A stretch of 64,000 nucleotides of DNA, from the NCBI GenBank assembly GCA_039621445.1, contig CP154957.1:42131474-42195473 (forward strand), in the 5' to 3' direction. How positions within the stretch are numbered: the first letter of the stretch is position 1; each line of letters opens with the position of its first letter. The notes below the pieces were generated by a model. The model was not told the DNA's origin and did not search any database. It saw only the letters and a program-made list of their open reading frames with translations. Below, piece after piece: positions 55,820 through 64,000 of the stretch. The DNA comes from Euglena gracilis. Taxonomy: Eukaryota; Euglenida; Euglenophyceae; Euglenales. The translations under genes and the position numbers were made by a program.

Positions 55820-56300
55820 TCGCATTTCACCAAATTCCGGCGATCGCGAGGGTATTTCTGGCTGTGTCAATCGTCCAAGTACAAACTCACCCCTCAATCG
55901 AAAGCTCTTTTCATCGGACGACTGGCGATCACCACCAAATTCAGCCATGCCGCCTGGAGCTCTTATTTTCTGTCACTGGGACATCCTAATTTCACAACTC
56001 TGGTGCCCCCTAGGACCCCTCAGGTGGTCGATTCAAAGAGAAAAATTGATTATGTAAGGTTTATTCAGCATCTTAAACCAAAAAACCCCCAAAATCACCG
56101 CAAATTTCGACTCTGATTCTGGCCGATCCGACGATTGTGAGCGTATCTTGGGCTGCGTGCAACGTTAGGGTACCAAGTGACCCCTCGATCGAAAGCTCTT
56201 TTCAACAGACGACCAGCGGTGCTCATCAGATCTTTCCACGCCGCACGGTACTCTATTTCCAAATCTGGGCCAATTTTCACCAAATTTGGATATCCACCCC
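55820..56300. repeat. Two diverged 280-bp direct units
   Basis: 55835-55975 and 56115-56260 share CCCTCAATCGAAAGCTCTTTTCA (with changes), GACGACTGGCG/GACGACCAGCGG, and CATGCCGC/CACGCCGC in order. Plus-frame peptides around both (PSIESSFHRTTG and PSIESSFQQTTS) are similar, but so are the minus frames, so coding is unproven. Confidence 0.65.
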
Positions 56301-56406
56301 AGTGGTCCCTAGATGGCAAAATTCATTGTCCTAGATGGTTGAAACAGTCATACCAGCACCTTAGGGCCACTTTTGGGCACTTTTGGTGACATTTTTAGGA
56401 ATGAAA

Positions 56407-56475
56407 AACCGGACGCCGGGTTTTGGACAAAACCGGCGTTCCTAACGCCGGGTTTTAGGACAGAACCGGCGTCCG
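56407..56475. repeat. Second GACGCCGGGTTTT palindrome
   Basis: GGACGCCGGGTTTTGGAC ... AACGCCGGGTTTTAGGACAG ... CGTCC: inverted arms of about 31 bp. Same family as 55588-55702; the two flank the 280-bp direct units. Confidence 0.85.
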
Positions 56476-56566
56476 TAAAACCCGTGGGGGGGGACTGTCT
56501 CAAACGCCGGTTTAATGGTATGGAAAGTCCCGCTTGAAGAGCATTTCTCAAGGGTGTTTCCAAAGG

Positions 56567-56956
56567 GGGGGTGTTCCCCCCGTGACCCCCCCGTGACCCC
56601 CCCCCCGTGACCCCCCCCGTGACCCGAACAAGGACCCTTTTCGGCGAAATTTTGTCGGGGAAAAATATTGGCTGGTGATGCCTAATTTGATAAAATTCTG
56701 GGGCAGAATCCTAATTTTGAGGCGTAAATTTTTCAATTTTGGGCTTGCTGATTCCTAATTTGGTGTCAAAATCCAATTTTAGGTGTGGGGATTCCTAATT
56801 TGTGGAATTTTTCTCCAAAAAATTCGACTCGGTGATTCCTAATTTTGCCACCGAAAATGTGGTGATCCCCCCGTGACCCCCCCCCCGTGACCCGAACCAC
56901 CCCCAGGGGGTGGTGCGGGTCACGGGGGGGGGGGGGGTCACGGGGGTAGCACCCCC
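56567..56956. mobile_element. GTGACCCCCC family element, copy 3, inside hAT-A
   Basis: 390 bp. GGGGGTGTTCCCCCCGTGAC at left and, on the other strand, GGGGGTGCTACCCCCGTGAC at right: good inverted ends. AAA flanks both (56562-56564, 56957-56959). The body matches 45345-45679 closely (AAGGACCC, GCCTAATTTGATAAAATTCT, GATTCCTAATTT units). It splits the hATC domain of transposase A; the coding sequence resumes in register beyond it, confirming an insertion. Confidence 0.9.
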
Positions 56957-58419
56957 AAAAATTTCTGCTGGCTGAAACTCCTTTCAACCGAGGCCTCTGT
57001 TACTGGAGCACTGTACAGGAACATAGCAAATTCTGCAAGCTCCTGGCTTTCATGGAGCTTGCTCTGCCAATAAGTCATTGGGTTGGGTACTGCCAAAAGC
57101 ATGCATTTGCCGATGTTAATCACGATGACTATTTCTGGAAAAGGGATTGTGAGGGTTCAACAAAAACAACAAGCAACATAATGTTACCTGCTGATAAGGG
57201 CAACGTTGTCATTGTCATGGTCATGGTCAAAATTATGCTTGCCAAGGGTCACACACTTCGAAAGCAAATGCATGCATATGATGTCATCGCAAAAGGGGTG
57301 CATTTGCAATGTGTACAAATTAATTTGTGCCTTCAATTTAACGCAGATGTGGCTCTTCGCCTCCTCCACACGAATGGGATCCCAATTAGAAGTATCACCA
57401 AAGCGAGCGTGCAGTAGGTGTGGAATTGCATGCACAAGGACGAAGGTAGGATCAAAAACGTTCGGGGGGGGGGTGAACCATTTGGGCATTTTATTTTCAA
57501 CAGTCAAAAAAATGCCTTCGGAAAATGTCGACAGAAGTACCCATTTGAACGAACGTCCTTGTGCTTTTGCCTCATCATTCAAATTGTGAGGATGCTCCTT
57601 TGGGTCCAAAAAATACGCTCCCGCGGCTGCATGCTCATCCACATGACCCAACCTTGAATGCCGATTCATGGCGTCCAACATGATTTGCGCCAGGGATTTC
57701 CCTGACATTTGAGACCCCACGGATGGATGGGAAGCCCTTCGGGGGGGGGGTCCTGACCCCCCCTTGATGTTAGGAGGGAGGTCCGGACACCTCCCTCCCC
57801 CCCTCCTTGACAAGTGCACAAAATAGCAGAAAGTTTTGAAATAATTTCAGAAATGAGGAAATCAGAAAATCCCTGTTTTCGGCAGATGGCTTCAGAATGG
57901 GATCTCCCAAGCTCACCGTTATGTGTTTCTTCACCATGTCCCGGACACCATAAAGACCACGCAAAGTGGTCTCGTCCCGCTGGACACTGTGCCAGAAGGT
58001 CCCAGGCAATTGTTTTGATCGTAAAACCGGTCAGTTGCAATGCATAATGGTAACACAGTGGTAATGCATAATGGTAACACAGTGGCCAATGATCTGACTT
58101 CCTCCTCGTTCAAGTGATGATGATGTTCAAGCTGAAGGGGGGGGGTAAAATCGTGTGACAATTAGGAAATTGCGGACCTGGGTCATGGGAAAACGAAGTA
58201 TTTATGGCCAGGTGCAGCTTGTGCACTCGTTGCATGCCATCCAACTTCGTACTGCAGCTTGTTGCCCCCAATAAATGGGCCTAGAAAATAGTGTTGTCGC
58301 AAAAGGAAGCATAGCTGGCGTTTTTTTTGTTTTTTTTAAAAAAACGTTGTTTTTTTGTTTTTTATTAAAAACGTGTTCAGCCCGCCAAATGCCTGCCCTG
58401 AAATTCGTGGTCATGAACA

Positions 58420-58575
58420 CGTTTTCAATGAGGGCATTTGTGGCAATGACACGTTTTCAGTGAAGGCATCCGGGTTCAGGCACGTTTTCAATGAGGGCAT
58501 TTGTGTCAATGACACGTTTTCAGTGAAGGCATCCGGGTTCAGGCACGTTTTCAGTGAGGGCATCTGTGGCAACCC
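58420..58575 (-). repeat. 32-bp minisatellite, block 1 in the 1949-bp element
   Basis: Units GACACGTTTTCAGTGAAGGC / ATCCGGGTTCAGGC / ACGTTTTCAATGAGGGCATTTGT. Same unit family as 49024-49175. Confidence 0.88.
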
Positions 58576-58734
58576 TGAGTAAAAAGCAAAAAACACTATC
58601 ATGAAAAATCGGCGTGTGGTTGCGAGGCCGGGTGGTCCTCAACGAGTGAGGCGGGTCGGGGGCACTCTACAACACAACAGAAGGCTAGGTTGCCTTGGAG
58701 CACAACGAAACAGAGTGGCGGACATCACGGCACA

Positions 58735-59306
58735 CGACACGCTTTACACAAAGAAACCGTGTTTGGGCCGATTTCGAGACTTTAAAAGTCTTAAATCTTC
58801 GCCCAAAACACGGTTTCAAACAAGAACAGTGTTTTGGGCCAAGGTTTTAGGGGGGGCCAGGGGCGACCGCGGCGCCTTCGGCGTCGCGGTCCCCGCCCCT
58901 GGGCTCCCCCTAAGTCTTGGCCCGAACACAGTTTCTTGACACAAAAGAGCCATACTTTGGCTCTTTTGCCAAATCTTGGCAATGAAAATGATATGCCAAT
59001 CACAGACAACTTTGTTCACAGACAACTTTGTTTGTTTGGCGTCACAGACAACTTTGTTCAGCTCCACACAATTTGGATTTTTGGGAATGGCAACACCACA
59101 AAAACCACATTTCTCGTGTTTTATTGGCAGTCGGGACACAGCACGAGGCACAGGGGGTTGGTCAGGGGACCACACACTGTTCGATGACGCTCGCCTCATC
59201 GAACAACAGGCTGGGTTCCAGCTCCCATCCCGTCCAGGCAACAAAGAAAGCATCCAGCTCAGGATAAGAGGCTTGCCGATGTTGACACAGTTTGGCGAAC
59301 TCCAAA
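58735..59306 (-). pseudogene. Second copy of the PHD-finger gene segment, damaged
   Basis: Minus strand. CQHRQASYPELDAFFVAWTG ... LFDEASVIEQC, then after a stop and frame change SRLPIKHEKCGFCGVAIP. The second zinc Cys pair is lost to a tandem triplication of AAAGTTGTCTGTGA, and hairpins at 58764-58933 interrupt the end. The segment corresponding to 47821-48210 of the first copy is missing. Upstream sequence (59310-59600) differs from the first copy and contains MAKRTANFVNGLLPPPPRTD in frame. Confidence 0.82.
58764..58933. repeat. GTGTTTGGGCC hairpin family, copy 2 (two hairpins)
   Basis: First hairpin CCGTGTTTGGGCCGATTTCG...CGCCCAAAACACGG (58764-58813). Second: CCAAGGTTTTAGGGGGGGCC ... GCGACCGCGGCGCC TTC GGCGTCGCGG ... 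CCCCCTAAGTCTTGG (58835-58921). It interrupts the 3' end of PHD copy 2; the uninterrupted order is seen in copy 1. Confidence 0.82.
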
Positions 59307-59502
59307 CAGTTGGCAACAGCAGCAAGCTCTGCACCTACGGAGCCGGACTTTTTCTTTGTGTTGCCCTGTGCCAGCAAGGTGCCATGAAGGGGGTCCGTCC
59401 TAGGGGGAGGTGGCAAAAGACCATTCACAAAGTTTGCCGTGCGTTTGGCCATATTGGCAGGGCTGCGGGAAAAAAGAAAAAAGTAAAAAAAAGGGGGGGG
59501 GT

Positions 59503-59650
59503 GACACGTTTTCAGTGAGGGCATTTGTGGCAATGACACGTTTTCAGTGAAGGCATCCGGGTTCAGGCACGTTTTCAGTGAGGGCATTTGTGTCAATGAC
59601 ACGTTTTCAGTGAAGGCATCCGGGTTCAGGCACGTTTTCAGTGAGGGCGC
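59503..59650 (-). repeat. 32-bp minisatellite, block 2 in the 1949-bp element
   Basis: Four to five units of the same minisatellite as 58420-58575, in the same orientation rather than inverted, on the other side of the PHD fragment. Confidence 0.88.
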
Positions 59651-59757
59651 CGTTTTTTGGGTCCGAATTTCACAAATTGGCGTTTTTGACCCCTTGCGTG
59701 AATCATGACCACGAATTTCAGGGCAGGCATTTGGCGGGCTCTGAAAACGTTTTTAAA

Positions 59758-59868
59758 CAAATTGTGGCTGAGCCCAGATTTCAGCCTGAAAACGTGTTCA
59801 GGGGCCCCCTTCGGGGGCCCCTGGCTGAACACGTTTTCAGGCTGAAATCTGGGCTCAGCCACAATTTG
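59758..59868. repeat. 111-bp palindrome
   Basis: CAAATTGTGGCTGAGCCCAG ... AAAACGTGTTCAG, GGGGCCCCC TTC GGGGGCCCC, then the mirror CTGAACACGTTTTCAGG ... CAATTTG. The arms are essentially perfect. The AACGTGTTCAG word is also the outer edge of the GCCCGCC blocks. Confidence 0.95.
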
Positions 59869-60553
59869 TGTATAAAAAAAAACAGGCAAAAAAAACGGCA
59901 AAAAAAACAAAGGGGAAAATGATGGTCCAAATTTTGCCTTTGATCGCAAGGGTGAACCAATCTTAGCTCAAATGACTTGAAAACCAATACTTTTGGAGGT
60001 CTTCAACAAGAATGGTCAAAATAGGGCATTTTTCTGCCATTTTGGGATGTTTCAACTTGAAACATCCCAAATTTGGTGTCTTTCTCTGCCTGAGGATGGG
60101 CAAAAAAAAGCTAAAATTAAAGGCAAAATTTTTTTTGCCCTGGACCCTCAATGGCGTTTTTTTTGTTTTTTTTAAAAAACACGTTTTTTTAAAAAAAACA
60201 TGTTTTTTTTAAAAAACGTGTTTTTTTTTACTTCGTTTTAAACGAAGTGCCAGCTATGAAAGGAAGTGTGACAAAACATACTTTAAAGGTTTCTCTCCTT
60301 CGCACACGGACTGAACTTTCAGCAAAATGTCCACCAACGCTGGATTTTGTTCAAATACACGCAAAATCCTATCAGTTGCCCTCATAGCTTGACGGATGAG
60401 GGGAGATGCCTTGAACACGTCCTTCATCACAAGTTGGAAGCCATGGGCTGAGCAACCTTTGGGAAGGAGAAAAAATTGGGAAATTTGGGGGCGGGGAGAA
60501 AGGAGAACCTACGGTGAGCATCCAAGGGCGCCAAACTTGAACTAAGGTGAATA

Positions 60554-60726
60554 CCCCCCCCCTTTATTGTCCCACCGACCTCCCCCCGGGAGGCCCACTG
60601 GACAATATGGGGGGGGGGACAATATGGGGGTACCAAAGGAATTTCATCGGCCGAGCCAAAAAAACCCCCCGTCGGCCGGGGCCCAGGGACAATAAAGGGG
60701 GGGGGGGACAATATGGGGGGGGGGGG
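60554..60726. mobile_element. C/G-run-bounded element (TTATTGTCCC class A), copy 2, inside hAT-A
   Basis: 173 bp; about 90 percent identical to 52379-52541 outside run-length differences. TA flanks both ends (60552-60553, 60727-60728). Removing it joins NKAL to sequence leading into the next intron of hAT transposase A. Confidence 0.9.
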
Positions 60727-61409
60727 TAGTGCTTTGTTCGCCTTTTCATTGTCTGCAACAAGTGATGCCACTCTCACTTTGAACCTAAAATGTTGGGATA
60801 ATGAAGACGGGAATGGATTGAATGGAGCAGCAAACCGGGTTTCGATGTGATGAAATGCCAATTGTACCAAGCTGAACATAGTTTTTGCCGATTTCCCATA
60901 TTGGCTTGGTATGGTGTTCCAAAAGATGCACAGACCGCCAGAAATAATGTTGAAATTGGCAACTTTTTTGTGTGACCATTTCGTCCACCCGTCCAAGGCC
61001 AGGCCCACAGTTGCACCACGAATCTTCTCAGCCACTTTGTCCTGGATTTCTTTGAAAAGTTTCAATATGGTGCGGGGAAGGGTGTGCCCGAGAAAAAAAA
61101 TCTACAATACCCAGGGGGGAGGGGGCGACAAACCGATCAAATGGGTGGCCGAATGCTTGCACAAAAAAATGGATCATTTACCAAGGAGAACGGAATGCCA
61201 GGGTTCATGCAAAACACAAGTGCCGCCTTTTGTGCAAGGCTTGCTGCCTTGGGAAAATGCACGTTTATGGCAGGGCCATCCAAGTGATCTTTCACCTCCA
61301 CTGCATCATGCTTTTGCACCAGGTGCCTTTTCAAAGTCTCAGTGCCACTTTTGGCAAAGGTGGGAACTTTGTTCTCTACTGCTTTCAAGATTCAATAGCA
61401 AGTACCATT

Positions 61410-61930
61410 GTCCCCCCTAACCCCCCCCCCCAAAAGACCCTCCGGGGTCCGGGCCCAGACAATGGAAAACTTTTTCAAGAAAAAAGTTCTTCAAAAACAA
61501 CTGATTTTTTTTGAGATTTTTAGAAAAGCGATTTTTTCTACTTGTAGAATTGATGCCAGAGAATACAAACTTCACAAAAAAAATCCGAAAAAAAGGGATA
61601 GGAGGTTGTTCGAGACCCTTTTTGACCCCCCAAGTGACCCCCCCCCAAGTGACCCTAGGATTGTTTTTTTTTTCGGAAAAATATAAAAAATATTTTTCTT
61701 TCGGAAAAATTTCGGAAAAATTTCGGAAAAATATTTTTTGATGATGAAAAAGTAACCTCACGGTTGAGCGCACTCGGGAACTGCCCCCGAGGCCCTGCCC
61801 GTGCCCTCTTTTTGCCCCATAGGGCGCGGCGAGGAGTTAGTTCCGCCAAACAATTGTTCATCATTGGGTGTCAGATGACAAAAGGCCAATAAATGGATGG
61901 GAGTTGGGAAAACAATGAACATCAAAGGCA
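61410..61930. other. Spacer between the two hAT genes
   Basis: Contains CCCCCCAAGTGACCC repeats (61627-61655) and tandem TTTCGGAAAAA units (61700-61738). No gene seen. Confidence 0.5.
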
Positions 61931-62908
61931 AACTCAAGCACTTAGTGCCATGTGATTGTAGCGGATGTACACCTCACGGGCAAGTTTGTCGAACTCAATG
62001 CGAGTCCGGCCATCAGACTGAAAATCAGCGGAGCTGAACACACGTTCAACGGACGCCTGTGCGGCTGCAATGGCTCCCAAAAGGCGGCCAAGGGAAGAAA
62101 CGGTGGGTGAAGCATCCATCTCAACTGGCTCAACAATGAAATGAATGAATGAAGGTAGATACTTTGTAAAAAAAACAACACAAACTACGATTGAGTGTTG
62201 TCTGCAGGGTTTTTTCATGACCCGGGAGGAGGGGGGGTCCGGACCCACCCACCCACCCCCCAAGGGGGGGGGCGGGGTGCTCGGGGGGACCCACGTTTGG
62301 GGGTCGATTTTGGGGTCCAAAAAATCTTTGGGCCTGGTCCCTAGGCATGGTGTAGGAGGTTAACATGTGGAATTGTCCCAAAACTGCCCCCCCCCCCCCC
62401 AAACAACAAAACATTGTTCAATTGCCCACCAACATCACAACCACGCCATAAAACATCCCCCAAAAGTTTGTCGAATGAGGGGCGTGCTTCACAGTATCAG
62501 GGTAAAGGACAGACCAGAAACTACAAGGATGGCAGTTTATGTCCTCGCTGTCTTTAAACCTTCCGGTGCACCCAATGAACTCGATCAAGTCGTCCAACAC
62601 GGGGGTCTTCGGCACCATCAGTGGGTCCAATTCGGCACAAAATGTGGAGATGCCTCTCAAAGTTGCGTGCAAGGGGTTATCCTGAACAGAGGGATTTCAG
62701 ACCCACCAAACCCAGCAATGGAGAGTTGGAAGTCATCAACAAAACGGCGGACTGCTTTATCCAAATAATTGCCAGTTTCACGTTCAACAATTCTTTCAAA
62801 CTTGAATAGATACCCCCGACCATTCGGGACAAGGACAGTGTATCCCAGTGTGGGGTAACGTGCATAGTCAAAATCCAGGGATATTTTGGAAATAGGAAAC
62901 AGATTTAC

Positions 62909-63129
62909 CATGCCCCCCCCCCCCGAGCTATTCCCGTCCCCGGGACCCTTTACGGCCCAATGGGAACAGTATGGGGGGGGACAGCTTGGGGGGGGACCTA
63001 CCCTCGGGCAACCCAAAAGGGGTCATTTTTGGGAAGTTCTTTGTAAAAAGTGCTATGGCAATGAGCTATTCCCGTCCCCCCATGGGAATAGCTCGGGGGG
63101 GGGGGGGACAGCTCGGGGGGGGGGGCATG
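62909..63129. mobile_element. C/G-run-bounded element (GAGCTATTCCC class) inside hAT-B
   Basis: 221 bp. CATGCCCCCCCCCCCCGAGC at left; the right end, on the other strand, CATGCCCCCCCCCCGAGCTG. The end unit GGGAATAGCTCGGGGGG / GACAGCTCGGGGGG is doubled at the right and partly at the left (GGGAACAGTATGG...GACAGCTTGG). CATG is either part of the palindromic end or a 4-bp target duplication. MITE-like. Confidence 0.8.
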
Positions 63130-63322
63130 GTTGTCAACTTTCAGCCACTTGGACCAAACCTGGGGCAAAAAAACCTCGAAAAGCAATGGTAATGGTATGG
63201 TCCGACCCGCATGGGGGGGGGGCATGATGAGCCTCCAATGAATCCCTGCACCTCCCATCCATCAACAGCAACGGAGACAACCCCCATTCGTTTAATGGCA
63301 GCAATCACAACCTCTCTCATCC

Positions 63323-63367
63323 CTGGAAAACAACAAATTTTATTCCGACTACTTTAGATTAGATAAC
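63323..63367 (-). other. 45-nt GT-AG intron in hAT-B
   Basis: Donor GAGTCAG/GTTATCTAAT, acceptor TTGTTTTCCAG/GGATGAGAG. Splicing joins RLQDLES to G-MREVV in one frame (phase 1), restoring the expected spacing between the Y-V-P-S-R region and D-G-W; unspliced, the frame stops at once. Confidence 0.88.
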
Positions 63368-64000
63368 CTGACTCTAGGTCTTGAAGCCTGGAATGTATCT
63401 TGGCACGTGACAGGGGAACATAATCAGAACGAAGTGCATGAACAAAATCCAAAGTCCATGGTTGATCCAAAGAATTGTCAACAAGGCTGGAGAATTTTCA
63501 GCCTTTTTGCAATGAAAGGAAAACTGAAACGTAAAATCTTTCCAGCCCTGGTTGTAAGAGTGCCCACTCATAACCAACGCAAACGCTTGAGCCATTTCAG
63601 CATTTGCTTGTTCGGATGTTTTCATGGATGTAGGGAAATATTCCAACGGGGTGGTTCGGGAAGGGTGGGACGCCGGGGAACACCTCCCCCAAAAAAGTGC
63701 CCCCCCCCCCCCCCCGCATCCTACATCAATGGTTGGAGTGAACTTGTGGTCTGCAAAACCATCCAAAGTTTTTTGCTTCTTTGGACTGGGACAATTTGGA
63801 GACATTGAAGACACAGAGGATTGAGAATCTTCATGATTGCGGGGCTCCTCCTCATAAGGGTGGACCACTGCAACCGGTACAACGTTGCTCCGGTGACATG
63901 CTTCGTAATGCTGAGACATCCGGGTGATATTGGCCTTCTGAGTCCATTCACAATGGCAACAGTGGGCCTTGACTGCCTTCGGTACATCACAAACAGCCCC

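Larger units (their letters stand above)
58310..60258. mobile_element. 1949-bp hAT-like element carrying a PHD gene fragment
   Basis: Ends CATAGCTGGCG and (other strand) CATAGCTGGCA, a 10-bp perfect inverted repeat followed by T/A-run palindromes (CGTTTTTTTTGTTTTTTTT; CTTCGTTTTAAACGAAG). AAAGGAAG is perfectly duplicated at 58302-58309 and 60259-60266. It lies in an intron of hAT transposase A (intron ends 60281 and 58252 on minus). Contents left to right: inverted GCCCGCCAAATGCCTG block, 32-bp minisatellite, PHD gene fragment (minus), hairpins, second minisatellite, second GCCCGCC block, 111-bp palindrome. No transposase of its own. It looks like a gene-capturing (Pack-type) element. Confidence 0.88.
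56530..61400 (-). pseudogene. hAT transposase A, interrupted by nested insertions
   Basis: Would cut and paste a hAT transposon. Minus-strand order: BED-finger tail with LKRHLVQKH (61388-61137), ALVFCMNPGIPFSLV, then LPRTILKLFKEIQ and VGLALDGWTKW (D-G-W-T motif), ASLVADNEKANKAL, CSAHGFQL (C-x-x-H), an intron, TKLDGMQRVHKLHLAI, LNEEEVRSLATVLP, RDETTLRGLYGVRDM, HAAAGAYFLDPKEHP (L-D-P), and the hATC dimerisation end with ASVERSFSQQKF (57000-56957), resuming after an insertion as TPLRNALQAG (56560-56531). Insertions: 60554-60726, 58310-60258 (in the intron) and 56567-56956 (in hATC). A 24-bp tandem duplication lies near 58060. Inactive as it stands. Confidence 0.85.
61950..63990 (-). pseudogene. 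hAT transposase B, runs to the window edge
   Basis: Minus-strand order: BED finger with AHCCHCEW then MSQHYEACH (63960-63880), an acidic/Ser-Pro linker, TSEQANAEMAQAFALVMSGH, WTLDFVHALRSDYVPLSRAK, a 45-nt intron, MREVVIAAIKRMGVVSVAVD then GWEVQ (D-G-W motif), an inserted run-bounded element (62909-63129), GRGYLFKFERIVERETGNYL, LDPLMVPKTPVLDDL, and the hATC end LLGAIAAAQASVERVFSSAD ... RTRIEFDKLAREVYIRYN (62150-61950). More diverged in the middle than hAT-A. A G-run-rich block at 62215-62405 also interrupts it. The 5' end may lie beyond 64000. Confidence 0.8.

Overview
The window looks like nuclear DNA of a TE-rich eukaryote, most likely a protist or alga, but the sequence does not let me name the lineage. 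The grounds are GT-AG introns (a 45-nt one at 63323-63367 splits a transposase codon cleanly), split exons of a seven-transmembrane PAQR receptor, DIRS-type and hAT-type transposons, long TA, CA and tetranucleotide microsatellites, and very low coding density. There are no bacterial operons, rRNA genes or recognisable tRNAs. Runs of 7-18 G or C are extremely common; most are not random but sit at the ends or near the centre of short inverted-repeat elements.

Layout. 0-2.9 kb: repeat fragments and a 370-bp C-run-bounded inverted element. 4.7-10.9 kb: two decayed DIRS-like tyrosine-recombinase retrotransposons, head to head, followed by a 222-bp satellite. 11.4-14.9 kb: four short non-autonomous elements with hAT hallmarks (CAGG-type ends, 8-bp target duplications). 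16.9-28.0 kb: exons of a minus-strand PAQR (adiponectin receptor/haemolysin III) gene whose presumed large intron holds two related inverted-repeat elements (19271-20842 and 21131-24573) packed with TTGCGC/GCGCAA palindromes, the second carrying a nested hAT-type element. 28-46 kb: mostly repeat debris with no securely identified gene. 46.7-48.4 kb: an ORF ending in a PHD finger. 51.8-54.9 kb: a nested element, microsatellites, and a 525-bp deletion derivative of a TA-inserting DDE transposon. 56.5-61.4 kb: a hAT transposase gene on the minus strand broken by at least three nested insertions; one is a 1949-bp element with a perfect 8-bp target duplication that carries a second, damaged copy of the PHD gene segment. 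61.9-64.0 kb: a second hAT transposase gene on the minus strand, running off the window.

How it fits together. The hAT genes could, as a family, provide the enzyme that moved the 8-bp-TSD elements. A separate set of elements bounded by G/C runs, with short iterated terminal units (TA or 3-bp target duplications), looks like several sister families sharing one unusual terminal architecture. I consider that set the most novel feature of the window.
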